Made by a program: the position numbers and the translations under genes. This document shows positions 55,901-64,000 of a stretch of DNA of 64,000 nucleotides, piece after piece. The notes under the pieces were generated by a model. The model searched no databases, was not told where the DNA came from, and worked only from the letters and a program-made list of their open reading frames with translations. Each line of letters opens with the position of its first letter. Positions within the stretch are counted from its first letter, which is position 1. Origin of the DNA: Micromonospora nigra (GTDB lineage: Bacteria > Actinomycetota > Actinomycetes > Mycobacteriales > Micromonosporaceae); contig NZ_FMHT01000003.1 of NCBI RefSeq assembly GCF_900091585.1, forward strand, positions 558,001 to 622,000, given 5' to 3'.

Positions 55901-57544
55901 GTAGAGCTGCGCGCCCATGCCCGGGTACTGGCTGCCCTGGCCGGGAAGGAGGAAGACCATGCGGGGCCGGTCGACGGCGCTGCCGGTGAGCGCGCGGGCC
56001 GGGTCGGTGAGCGCGGCGGCAGCCTCGGTGGGGTCGGCGGCCACGACCACCCGGCGGTGGCGTTCGGCGGTCCGTCCCGCCCGCAGCGTCCAGGCCACGT
56101 CGGCAAGCGACGGCGCGTCGGTTGCGGTGAGGGCACGGGCGAGGCGTTCCCCCGCGTCGTCGAGGGCGGCCGGGGTACGCGCCGACAGGGTGATGACCTG
56201 GGTGGCGCGGGCCGGCGCGGGCGCCGGTGGGCGTTGCGCCGCCTCTTCCAGGACGACGTGGGCGTTGGTGCCGCCCATGCCGAACGAGCTGACCCCGATC
56301 CGACGGGGCGCGTCGGAGACGGACCACTCGCGCAACTCGGTCACCACCGACAAGGGCGAGGAGTCGAAGTCGATCTCGGGGTTGGGCTTGTCGTAGTTCA
56401 GGCTGGGCACCAGTTCGCGGTGCCGGAGCTGGAGCACCGCCTTGATCAGGCCGGTGACCCCGGCGGCGGTGTCGAGGTGCCCGACGTTGGACTTCACCGA
56501 CGCCAGGGCGATCTGCCCACGTCGCCGGGCCCGGGAGGCGAAGACCCGGTTGAGGGCGGTGACCTCGATCGGATCGCCGAGCAGGGTGCCGGTGCCGTGC
56601 CCCTCGATCGCGGTGACGGTGGCCGGGTCGATCCCGGACACACCGAGGGCGGTGGCGATGGCGCGGGCCTGACCGTCCACCCCGGGAGCGGTGTAGCCGA
56701 CCTTGGCCGCGCCGTCGTTGGTGACCGCACTGCCCCGGATCACCGCCTCGACGTGGTCACCGTCGGCGAGCGCGTCCTCGAGCCGCTTGAGGACGACCAC
56801 CCCCACTCCGCTGCCGAACATGGTGCCGGTGGCGTCGGCGTCGTACGGCCGGCAGTGCCCGTCCCGGGAGAAGATCAGTCCCTCCTCCCAGAGATAGCCG
56901 GTGGGCTGTGGCAGCCGGACCGCCGCTCCCCCGGCCAGGGCGATGTCACACTCCCCCTCGAGCAGGGACTGGGTCGCGACGTGCACCGCCACCAGGGAGG
57001 AGGAGCAGGCGGTCTGCACCGCCACCGCCGGCCCGCCCAGGCCCAGCTTGAAGCTGACCCGGCTGGGCAGGTAGTCCTTGTCGTTGGTGACCAGCAGGTC
57101 CAGCGTCTCCGAGATGGTCGACATGACCCGGCCGGCGAGGATGTTGCCGATCAGGTACGTCGACAGGGAGCTGGAGGCGTAGACGCCCACGGAGGCGTCG
57201 ATCGAACCGGGTGGGTAGCCGGCGTCCTCCAGGGCGTGCCACGCAGCTTCGAGGAAGAGCCGCTGTTGCGGGTCGATCAACGCGGCCTCGCGCGCGTTGT
57301 AGCCGAAGAACGTCGCGTCGAACAGGTCGATGCCGTCCAGCACCGAGGCGGCCCGTACGTAGCGGGGGTCGGCGAGGGTCTCCTGGGGGATACCGGCGGC
57401 GCGCAGCACCTCCTCGTCCCAGAAGGTGATGGACTCGACGCCCTGGCGCAGGTTACGCCAGAAGGCGGCGATGTCCGGGGCACCGGGGAAACGGCCCGAC
57501 ATGCCGATGACGGCGATGTCGCCGGTGGAGTCCGCCGACGTCAT
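49991..57544 (-). CDS. Hybrid PKS-NRPS: KS-AT-ACP-Cy-A(Cys)-PCP-degenerate E
   Basis: 2,517 aa. KS ~8-430 (active Cys180 in TACSSS, EGHGTGT, KSNVGH), AT ~528-830 (GHSVG, HAFHS, hence malonyl-CoA), ACP ~920-990 (GGHSL), Cy ~1005-1445 (DLMIADIGS, the DxxxxD heterocyclisation motif), A ~1455-1975, PCP ~1990-2060 (GGDSI), and a terminal epimerase/condensation-like domain ~2070-2505. No KR, DH or ER. The A residues read D-L-Y-N-L-S-L-I-W, the Cys code of heterocyclising modules. The last domain has AELAVDARSW where HHxxxDG is expected, so it should be inactive. The expected action is one malonyl extension, then Cys addition and thiazoline formation. No Ox domain, so the second ring stays a thiazoline unless an outside enzyme acts. 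ATG overlaps the FAAL gene stop. Confidence 0.95.
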   Translation of the reverse strand: MTSADSTGDIAVIGMSGRFPGAPDIAAFWRNLRQGVESITFWDEEVLRAAGIPQETLADPRYVRAASVLDGIDLFDATFFGYNAREAALIDPQQRLFLEAAWHALEDAGYPPGSIDASVGVYASSSLSTYLIGNILAGRVMSTISETLDLLVTNDKDYLPSRVSFKLGLGGPAVAVQTACSSSLVAVHVATQSLLEGECDIALAGGAAVRLPQPTGYLWEEGLIFSRDGHCRPYDADATGTMFGSGVGVVVLKRLEDALADGDHVEAVIRGSAVTNDGAAKVGYTAPGVDGQARAIATALGVSGIDPATVTAIEGHGTGTLLGDPIEVTALNRVFASRARRRGQIALASVKSNVGHLDTAAGVTGLIKAVLQLRHRELVPSLNYDKPNPEIDFDSSPLSVVTELREWSVSDAPRRIGVSSFGMGGTNAHVVLEEAAQRPPAPAPARATQVITLSARTPAALDDAGERLARALTATDAPSLADVAWTLRAGRTAERHRRVVVAADPTEAAAALTDPARALTGSAVDRPRMVFLLPGQGSQYPGMGAQLYATEPAYREALDAVVEDLRPHLGLDLRTVLHDDGGDPQETARRLESTDLAQPALFAVGYATAALLRSWGVTPDAMIGHSVGEITAACLAGVLDRADAARLVAARGRLMRALPPGAMLSVPLAEGAVRAHLTPTLSLAAANGPDLCVVSGPTEEVEALGRALAEQGVTSRRLHTSHAFHSAMMEPMLEPFAAELAGLRLSPPAVPYLANRTGDWITEAEATDPAYWVGHVRDTVRFGDAVARVAGADAVLLEVGPGHTLGTLARQVTREATVLATHPAPGEVTDPHHAARIAGRLWAAGVAVDLDAVHGGGTGRRVSLPGYPFQRRRYWIEPDGTVAAPLDLAARQEGGESATDRGGPNLDQRPNVQTPYVAPRDDRERLVAGIWQDLLGVAPVGVEDNFVELGGHSLLATRVVARVNEAFGTRITLREMLAAPTVAGVATLVAAGRRDDPDGDEPEPGLPPAVPAPDDLYEPFPLAEIQQAQWLGRLGSVEGGNVAAHVYWEVETGEVDLAALTASWQEVIRRHPMLRAVVGDDGRQRILADPGPYAIEATDLRDRPADEVEAHLAELREFLAHQMRPVDVWPLWDVRATLLPGGRTRLHLGFDLMIADIGSIRLISRDWRRIHQEIGGLAPLDVTYRDYVLATEKLRGTPLHQRSLAYWRERIAELPPRPDLPLATAPAAITRPEPVSFDLALDRATWQRILDRAGGYGLTASSVLLAVYAYALGTWCRSGRFTVNVTVTNRLPVHPHVGDLVGEFASFDLLPVDLTAAGSVAELARHLQEQSWADLEHRYVSGVEVLREMARARGGAAGAVMPVVFTSTVVQENEPGDETWFGWLGDMVHEVAQTPQVWLDFALLETADGVRMSWHGVRQLFPDGVLDAVFDAFSRLTTALAEHDDAWRTDPGDLRPVAQRELVAAANETAGRRADGLLHAPLLGWVRRDPGRPAVVSVDGVVSYGELYRHARVVAHRLRDLGVGPNELVAVAVDKSAAQVVAALGVLLAGGAYLPVDPDLPEERQDHLVAFGGCRVVLARVDGPRRGWPDGVAEVVVDLSVVPPELVDPEPVAGPDDLAYVIFTSGSTGMPKGVMIRHRAACNTIDDVNDRWSVGPDDAVLGLSSLSFDLSVYDVFGLLGAGGRLVLPRHGSNRDPGHWVDLVARHGVTVWNSVPALAQMLADHVAGSGRVGVLGSVRLFLMSGDWIPVDLPGQLRRLAPGCLPVSLGGATEASIWSIFHEIGEVDPAWESVPYGRALRNQSFHVLNDRWQECPVWVTGELFIGGDGLADGYWRDEERTAARFVTHPVSGERLYRTGDLGRWRPEGCIEFLGREDFQVKIGGYRIELGEIEAALGRAPGVAAAVATALGDRHHRRLVAYLVPADPAADREALVEAVRADAAAALPAYMVPTALVALEKLPLSANGKVDRAALPDPARLAAGPAPTGEATETARLLARLIGEVLDQPDVGPFDNFFAIGGDSITGIQIVGRAAAEGIELSPADLFAHQVIAELAAVADARTGATGRPAGDRSFPLTPYQRNLVGADGPATPLRVRVVDLPVPEGFDSDAAGRVLAALLAAHPALRLRLLRTDDGWRQEVGVEDEPYVPLIDLAPLPEQRRAAARDQMVADIRTELDPVDGLLTRAALFDLGAGRRLVWLVAELAVDARSWPILYADLRHALTQAATGDEVALAAPPALLARWAERLATATPPAGTVDAGTSTEPAGGPDLGPVAADAPAYRRVVRVPAERAGALLAAASRTHRLTADEVVAVAFVEALRATGVSRSDLDVEVDLRADGVADLDVTGAVGPYASLARLTVEQAPDDLPDLVGVVKERYRATVRTPVPPAGPAPVLLRHLGDLDGAPGAAGEAADGPAASDGGDHRLTVTSHLAAGDLVVEFSARHTTATDTLDTLAEAVPAALDRLVEASARPGAGTVSPSDFPLAGLGRDDLAAFLGAVAARRTTTPTTGSDEPEGAA
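51790..53179. repeat. 1,390-bp duplicated Cys A-domain block, copy 1
   Basis: Identical, as far as I compared, to 58845-60234 in the neighbouring gene (constant offset 7,055). It covers almost the whole A domain from the C-domain junction to just past A8. Codon style differs from the flanks, with many TTG, GTT, GGT, CAT and CGT codons. One sample line (52141-52200) has 37 G/C of 60, against 47 of 60 at 50161-50220. Confidence 0.93.
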
Positions 57545-60500
57545 GAGGAGGCCTCCTCGGAAATGGACCGACCGCGTCGCCGGTCCCGGCGACGGCCGGC
57601 CCGGGCGAAGGCCTCGTCGACCGTGTCGTCGGTGTCACCGCCGTCCAGTCGGGCCGCGAGTAGTCGGATCGTGGGATGTTCGAACATGTGCATCAGGGGG
57701 AACGCGGTGCCGAGCGCGTCACGGAGCGCCCGGTAGACCCGGACGATGATCACCGAGTCGGCGCCGAGGTCGAAGAAGCGGTCGTCGAGCCCGATCCGTT
57801 CGACCCCGAGAACCTGCTGGAACGCCTCGGCGATGGCCTGTTCCACGGCCCGGGTCGGTGGCGCGTAGGGCTGGGCTGCGACCGAGGTGGCGTGGGCGTC
57901 CGCCTCCCGGATCAGCCGTTCCACCCCCGCCCGGTCGACCTTGCCCTGAGCTGTCAGCGGCAGCCGGTCGACGACGGTCAGCGTCGCCGGCACCATGTAG
58001 GCGGGCAGGACCCGCCGCAGGTGGGCGCGGACCCCGTCGGTGAGTGGCACGCCCCGGGGGCCGGCCTCCGGCGGCGCCGGGTGGTGCACACCACCGATCA
58101 GGCTGTGCAGCAGCACGTCGTCGTCGCCCAGGTCCAGCACGTCCCGCACCGTCGACTCGTCGCGGAGCACGCCGACCTGGCAGAGGCCGAGGTCGTGGTC
58201 GGGTGCCGTCTCCTCCAGCAGCTGGCTCATCTGACCGGCCTCCAGGAGGCTGAAGTGCAGCGCGCGGTCGCCGTAGAGCGGCGCGACGGCACTCATCCGG
58301 CCAACCAGGAAGACCTGGAACGCGCTGCCGTCGAAGGTGGACTGGTTGGTGGAGACGTGCAGGTCGCGGCCGAGGTGCGCGTCGGGGCGTACCGGCACGA
58401 GGCGGTGGGCCACCGGGTCGTGGTAGTAGCTGCCGCCGGGCAGCCCGTCGACCCGGCCGGGGCGGACCTGCACGTACGTCTGCACGGGGTAGAGCGAGCC
58501 CGCGGAGGCGTACCGGTACTTGGGCAGGGTGTCCCCGTCACGGCCGCGCAGGCACTCGAGCAGCCCACCGAGGGACGCCATCGGCACCGCCTCGTCGGCG
58601 AAGGTGCGGCGGCTGCTCCGGCGTGCCCACCGCTGCTTCCCCTCGGTCTCGTCGAGGGTGGTCGGCAACACCACGGCAGGGCTGGTGAGATCGTCGCGGA
58701 GCGATTTGCGGGCCAGGGTGAACTCGGCCCGGCGGACCGGGTCGGTCTCGACGTCGCCGAGCACCTTCTTCTCGTCGGGGTCCACGTCGACCGGTGAGGT
58801 CGCCGACGGGGTGGTGCGGGCGTCCGTCGCCTCCGGCACGACGCAGGCGACGAGTCGGCGGTGGTGGCGGTCGCCGAGTGCGGTGGCCACCGCGGCGGCC
58901 ACTCCCGGAGCACGCCCCAACGCCGCCTCGATCTCACCCAACTCGATCCGATAACCACCGATCTTGACCTGGAAGTCCTCCCGACCCAGGAACTCGATAC
59001 ACCCCTCCGGCCGCCAACGCCCCAGATCACCCGTCCGATAAAGCCGCTCACCACTGACCGGATGGGTCACGAACCGGGCCGCGGTCCTCTCCTCGTCCCG
59101 CCAGTACCCATCAGCCAACCCGTCACCACCGATGAACAACTCCCCGGTCACCCAGACCGGACACTCCTGCCACCGATCGTTCAACACGTGGAAACTCTGG
59201 TTACGCAACGCCCGACCATACGGAACCGACTCCCAGGCCGGATCAACCTCACCGATCTCATGGAAGATCGACCAGATCGACGCCTCCGTCGCACCACCAA
59301 GACTCACCGGCAGACACCCCGGCGCCAACCGGCGCAACTGACCAGGCAGATCCACCGGAATCCAGTCACCGGACATCAGGAACAACCGCACCGAGCCGAG
59401 CACACCCACCCGACCACTACCAGCAACATGATCAGCGAGCATCTGCGCCAACGCCGGCACCGAGTTCCAGACAGTCACCCCATGCCGCGCCACCAGATCC
59501 ACCCAATGCCCAGGATCACGATTACTACCGTGACGAGGCAGGACCAACCGACCCCCCGCACCGAGCAACCCGAACACGTCGTACACCGACAGATCGAAAC
59601 TCAGCGAAGAAAGCCCCAACACGGCATCGTCCGGACCGACCGACCACCGATCATTAACATCATCAATGGTGTTACAAGCCGCCCGATGCCGAATCATCAC
59701 CCCCTTCGGCATCCCCGTCGACCCCGACGTGAAGATCACATACGCCAGATCATCCGGCCCCGCCACCGGCTCCGGATCCACCAACTCCGGCGGCACCACC
59801 GACAGATCCACCACCACCTCGGCCACCCCGTCCGGCCAACCACGCCGAGGCCCGTCAACCCGCGCCAACACCACCCGACAACCACCGAAAGCAACCAGAT
59901 GATCCTGCCGCTCCTCCGGCAGATCCGGATCCACCGGCAGATACGCCCCACCCGCCAACAACACACCCAACGCGGCAACAACCTGCGCAGCGGACTTGTC
60001 CACCGCCACCGCCACCAACTCGTTCGGACCCACCCCGAGATCACGCAGACGATGAGCGACAACACGAGCATGCCGATACAACTCGCCGTAACTGACCACG
60101 CCGTCAACCGACACCACCGCCGGACGCCCCGGATCCCGCCGCACCCAACCCAACAACGGAGCATGCAACAACCCGTCAGCCCGCCGACCAGCAGTCTCGT
60201 TCGCCGCCGCCACCAACTCACGCTGAGCGACCGGGAGGACCTCCGCCCCACCGGTGCCCCAGGCGGTGTCACCGTCGGCCAGGTCGGTGAGCAGGGCGCA
60301 GTACGCGTCGAACATCTCGTCCATGACGCCGGGCGGGAAGAGTCCCTCGACCACGTCCCAGTTGAAGGCAAGAGCGCCCTGGTCCTCGTAGACCTGGTGG
60401 TCGAAGTTGACCTGCGGGGTCTGCGAGACGACGTAACTCATCTCGCCCAGCCACGCCGCGCCGAGCGCACCCTGCGCGCCCTCCTGGTCACGTCCCTGCT

Positions 60501-63500
60501 CACGGGCGCTGGCGAAGACCACCGGAGCGAACGTGCCGGGGCGCACCCCCCGCTGCCGGCTGATCTCCCGGAGCACCTCCACTCCGGAGAAGTAGCGGTG
60601 CTCCAGGTCCTGCCAGAGCTGACGCTGGATCCGTTCGGCGAGCCCGGCCAGCCCGTCGCGGGGGGCGACGTCGACCTCCAGCAGCGTCACCGTGGTGAAG
60701 TCACCGATCACCGAGTCGATGTCGGGGTGCAGCGGCAGCCGGTTGAACAGCGGCACGTTGAGCACGAACCGGCTGGTCCGGCTCCACCTCCCGAGCACCT
60801 CGGCGAAGGCCGCCAACTGGACCACGGTGGGGGTGACGCCCCGCCGGGTCGCCCGGTCGCGCAGCCGCGCCCACCGGGCGGCGTCCAGGACGTACGCCCG
60901 ACGGTGCCGGCTGTGGCTCCCCGCGCCGCTGAGCACGGGCAACTCCGGTCCGGCGGGCAGCTCGGGGATGCGGGCCAGCCAGTAGTCGCGGGACTTCGCG
61001 TAGGCGGCGGAGGTGGGCACCTGGTCCAGGGCGAGGACGTAGTCGCGGAAGGAGACCGCCGGGGGACGCGGGTGGGTCCCCGGGTCCCGGTAGAAGTCCC
61101 CCCACTCCAGGAAGAAGAGCCGGACACTGGCCACGTCGGCGATGAGCAGGTCGAGGCTGACGTGCACCCGGGTGATGCCGTCCGGCAGCCGGGTCGCCCG
61201 CACCTCGAACATCGGCCAGTGTCCCGCCGGCAGGATCTGGTGGCTGAGTTCCTCCCGGACCTTGACCAGGTGGCCGTCGCGCTCCGAGGCGTCCATGGTG
61301 GCGACGTCGGTGACCGGCACGGTCAGCGGCCCGATCTCCTCCGGCGGGAGGATCCGCTGGGTGCCGTCGGGTTCGATGACCGCCCGCAGCATCTCCTGGT
61401 GGGCGACGAGCCGGTTGAGCGCGGCGGTGAGCCGGTCGACGTCGAGTGCGACCGCGTCCAGTTCGAGGTAGATGTGGACGGAGGCGTCACCGAGTTCGTA
61501 GCCGCTGCTGCGACCGACGAAGTAGGCGTACTGCTGTTCGGTGAGGGGGAACGGTTCGTGCCGGTGTGCCGGGTCGTCGACGAGCGGACGCCACGTGACG
61601 ACCTCCGGGTCGCGGGGCGCGGGAAGCTGCCCGGTGGCGCGGGCCACCAGGTCGTCCACCGAGCCGCGCATGAACTCCACCAGCGGCAGCGGCACGCCGA
61701 GATCGCGTTCCAGGTCACGACGCAGCTCGATCGCACGCAGCGACTCCAGGCCGAGGCCGGCCAGAGGCACGTCGGTGCCGACCCGGTCGGCGGTGGTGCC
61801 GAGCAGCGCGGCGAGCCGTCGGCGCACCTCGGCGGTGAGCACCGGCGCCCGCAGCGCCTCGTCCAGGGCGAGCAGCATGTCCCGCACCGGCGCGGGTGCC
61901 GGCGCTGAAGCGGCCGGGGCGGCGGGACGTCCGGCGCGGGCCAGCGGGCGGAGTTCCCCGGCGACGTAGCGGTCCCGGCAGGCACCGCGCTGCACCTTGC
62001 CGCTCACGGTCTTGGCGACCCCGTCCGGGCCGACCAGGAGCACCTCGTGCGCTTCGACCTCGTGCTCGCCGGTGACCGCCGCGCGCAGGCGTCGGGCGAG
62101 CTCGTCGAGGTCCACCCCGTCGGTCTCGGCGATGGACTGGACCACGACCAGGCGCTCCTCGTCGTCCTGGTCGATCGCGAAGGCCGCCGCGGGGGCACCC
62201 TTGAGCGCGGGATGGACCCGCTCGCAGGTCATCTCGACGTCCTGCGGGTAGAGGTTCCGTCCCCGGATGATGATCATTTCTTTGAGGCGGCCGCAGAGGA
62301 CCAGCTCGTCGCGGTGGCGGAAGCCCAGGTCGCCCGTGCGCAGGAACGGGCCCGTCCCGTCGGCCAGCCGCGCCCCGAAGGTCTCCTCGGTCAGCTCCGG
62401 TCGCCGCCAGTAGCCCTGGCAGACCACCGGCCCACGGATCCACAACTCGCCGACGCGGTCGTCGTCAACGACCGTACGGCGCTGCGGGTCGACCACCACG
62501 ATCTCGCAGTGCGGCCCGGCGGGACCCACCCCGACCAGGGTCAGACTGCGGTCGTCGGCGTCGGCCGGGACGACCCGCCCCTGTTCGAGTTCGGCGGCGT
62601 CGACCCGGAGCACCAACGGCTCCGGGTCGCAGTGGCGGCCGGTGAGGAAGAGCATCGCCTCGGTCATCCCGAAACCGGGGCCCATCGTCTCGGGCCGGAA
62701 CCCGTACGGGCCGAACTCCTCGGCGAAGCGGGCGATGGTGTTCGCCCGGACCCGTTCGGCGGCGTTGAAGGTGGTGTGCCAGCCGGAGAGATCCAGCCCC
62801 GCCCGACGGGACCGGGGGATCTGCTCCAGGCAACGTTCGAAGGCGAAGTTCGGGGCGCAGCCGAAGACCGGCCCAGGAGTCTCGGTGATGGCGCGCAGCC
62901 AGCGCAGCGGGTCGGCGACGAAGTCCTCCGGGGTGAGGAAGACCGCGTGCCCGCCGAGGTACTGCGCCAGGAGCAGATGGCCGCCGATCCCCAGCGCGTG
63001 GTAGGGCGAGATCCAGCTCACCACGTTCGCGCCCGCCGGCAACCCGGCCAGGGAGACCGTCTGGGCGATCTCGTGCAGCAGGTTGCGGTGGGTGACCATC
63101 ACGCCCTTGGGCGCACCGGTCGATCCGGAGGTGTACTGGAGCAGCGCCAGGTCGTCCCCGCTGATCTCCGGCGGCTTCCAGTCGGCGGCGGCGGACTCGT
63201 CGATCCGGTCCACGGCGAACCACGGCACGTCCGCGCCGAGTCGCTCGCGCAGGTCGGTGAGGCGGTCGAGGAGGTCGGCGGTGGTGACCACGGCAGCGAC
63301 CTCGGCGTTGCCGGCGATCTGCACGGCGCGTTCGGTGCGCGGGTCACCGGGGCCGTCCACGGGGGCGGGCAACCCACCGCCACCATGCCGGCGTAGAGGC
63401 TTCCGGTCAGCCCGACCAGGAAGTCCAGTCCGGGCGGAAGCAGCACCAGCACACGGCTGGCCGGAGTGAGCCGAGGAGCCAGGGTGGCGGCGAGGGCGGC

Positions 63501-63686
63501 GGAGCGGTGGTCGTACTCCCCCCGGGTGAGAGTGCGGGCGACACCCCGCCCGTCGGTGGTGTCGGTGCCGGCGGGATAGCTCAGGTGGACGAAGGCGAGT
63601 CCCCGCGGATCCCGCTCGGCGTTCGCCCGCAGGATGTCGAGCAGTGTGGTCGCCTGGATGCCGCCGTCGAGGGCAAGGTCGGTCAT
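57541..63686 (-). CDS. FAAL-ACP-Cy-A(Cys)-Ox-PCP loading NRPS, with an apparent 1-nt frameshift
   Basis: About 2,048 aa if the frame is repaired. FAAL ~1-580 (QYTSGSTGAPKG, RGRNLYPQD), ACP ~590-690 (GLESL), Cy ~700-1145 (DLLIADVAS), A ~1150-1615 with Cys code D-L-Y-N-L-S-L-I-W, a SagB/McbC-type FMN oxidase inserted in the A domain (~1630-1870), the A10 motif (QGKVDR), and PCP ~1940-2015 (GADSV). It would load a fatty acid, add Cys, cyclise it and oxidise it to thiazole. The frame breaks at ~63371-63375: the N-terminal ~104 codons (ATG 63686, AGGAG upstream) continue in another frame after YAGMVAVG. One missing base, probably in a G run, explains it. This is either a sequencing error or a real mutation. 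Confidence 0.88.
58845..60234. repeat. 1,390-bp duplicated Cys A-domain block, copy 2
   Basis: Second copy of the block at 51790-53179. Sequence diverges at once on both sides (c/t at the left edge, g/c at the right), including into the Ox domain that only this gene has. Confidence 0.93.
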
Positions 63687-63765
63687 GCGCGCTCCTGGCT
63701 GGAAGTCGTCTCGGTCCGACGGCGCGCCACCCGGCGCAGCCGGCTCCCGGTCACCGGCGGGCCGG

Positions 63766-63791
63766 CGGTGATCTCACGGGTCTCATCACCG
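63766..63791. promoter_or_regulatory. Inverted repeat, possible operator of the FAAL-thiazole operon
   Basis: CGGTGAT (63766-63772) and ATCACCG (63785-63791) are separated by 12 bp and overlap the possible -10 of the operon. This is the kind of site bound by a dimeric repressor. No matching regulator gene is visible in the right locus. Confidence 0.35.
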
Positions 63792-63863
63792 TGCCAACGC
63801 CGCAGCGGACGGGCCGCCCTCCAACGGGCCCTCCGGCCGGGCACTCCCCGGCCCGCCCGCTTC

Positions 63864-63905
63864 GGGGTGCCCGCTCCGGGGTACCCGCTCCGGGGTGCCC
63901 GGTCG
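63864..63905. repeat. 14-bp tandem repeat, three units
   Basis: GGGGTGCCCGCTCC (63864-63877), GGGGTACCCGCTCC (63878-63891) and GGGGTGCCCGGTCG (63892-63905). Noncoding, upstream of the FAAL operon. Role unknown. Confidence 0.9.
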
Positions 63906-64000
63906 GCTACCCTGCCGCCCGGTCGGGTCGCGCCGGACAGGACGACAGCGGACCCCGGAGGGAATCGCCGTCGGGAGTGCCGGATCAACGCGAGGGCGTC

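Larger units (their letters stand above)
63687..64000. other. Intergenic region upstream of the FAAL-thiazole operon
   Basis: 314 bp without a convincing gene. It should hold the promoter of the right core operon. TTGGCA (minus strand, 63797-63792) and TGAGAT (63776-63771) are a possible but short-spaced promoter. It also has a 7-bp inverted repeat and a 14-bp tandem repeat, listed separately. A plus-strand GTG at 63977 opens a frame to the window edge, but its ribosome site is poor. Confidence 0.5.

Noticed and set aside
58861..61908. Long plus-strand frame opposite the Cys A domain and Cy domain
   Set aside because: His/Pro/Arg-rich antisense translation, and part of it recurs at 51407-53185 only because the A-domain DNA is duplicated.
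63977..64000. Start of a plus-strand gene at the right edge (GTG 63977)
   Set aside because: Only eight codons are visible and the ribosome site is too close or too far. Not supportable.
1..64000. tRNA, rRNA, CRISPR arrays, insertion sequences or transposases
   Set aside because: I looked and found no supporting sequence for any of them in the window.

Overview
The window is high-GC DNA (mostly above 70% by eye) with many GTG starts, GGAGG-type ribosome sites, 4-nt ATGA/GTGA gene overlaps and SARP-type regulation. This points to a filamentous actinomycete. A Micromonospora-like host is a guess from style only. Almost all of it is secondary metabolism. I see two nonribosomal/polyketide loci, each primed by its own fatty-acyl-AMP ligase (FAAL), separated by a secreted hydrolase and a secreted GH3 glucosidase.

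Left locus (1-36875). Minus-strand genes 18627->13639 (C-PCP-C-A-PCP), 13525->6365 (C-A-PCP-C-A-PCP-TE) and an MbtH-like gene form one operon. A second minus operon (6064-><1) holds a tiny leader ORF, FAAL-ACP-C plus the first part of an A domain, the rest of that A domain plus a PCP, and a PKS cut by the window edge. Plus-strand 18890-21367 carries a free-standing A domain and an F420/LLM-type oxidoreductase. A tightly coupled minus operon (31640->21373) encodes a PhyH dioxygenase fused to a carrier-like domain whose serine is alanine, a PCP-C didomain, two ABC exporters, a second PCP-C didomain and an Ntn-hydrolase acylase. Plus-strand 31919-35942 encodes a free condensation domain, a 63-aa acidic protein, a second PhyH dioxygenase and a free A domain with an Asn code. 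The assembly line looks disassembled: three PCPs lack their own A domain while two A domains stand alone. A SARP regulator (36875->36012) closes the locus. Five promoters share one geometry, (A/G/C)TAACC-like hexamers 11 bp apart and 9 bp upstream of a -10 hexamer, and are its likely targets. The likely product is a lipopeptide with a polyketide portion, possibly with hydroxylated Asn, trimmed by the acylase and exported by the ABC pair.

Middle (36876-41866). A secreted alpha/beta hydrolase and a secreted GH3-FN3-CBM2 glucosidase with a CebR/LacI-like operator. These are probably ordinary carbon-use genes.

Right locus (41985-63686). The core operon reads leftward: FAAL-ACP-Cy-A(Cys)-Ox-PCP (with an apparent 1-nt frameshift near its start), KS-AT-ACP-Cy-A(Cys)-PCP-degenerate E, acyl-CoA dehydrogenase, type II thioesterase, methyltransferase and flavin monooxygenase. 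The two Cys A domains share an identical 1,390-bp DNA block of foreign codon style. An alpha-oxoamine synthase, an aminotransferase and a 14-TM exporter lie alongside. The expected product is an acyl chain carrying a thiazole, a C2 ketide unit and a second thiazoline. The alpha-oxoamine synthase could release it as an aminoketone, since no thioesterase is fused to the line.
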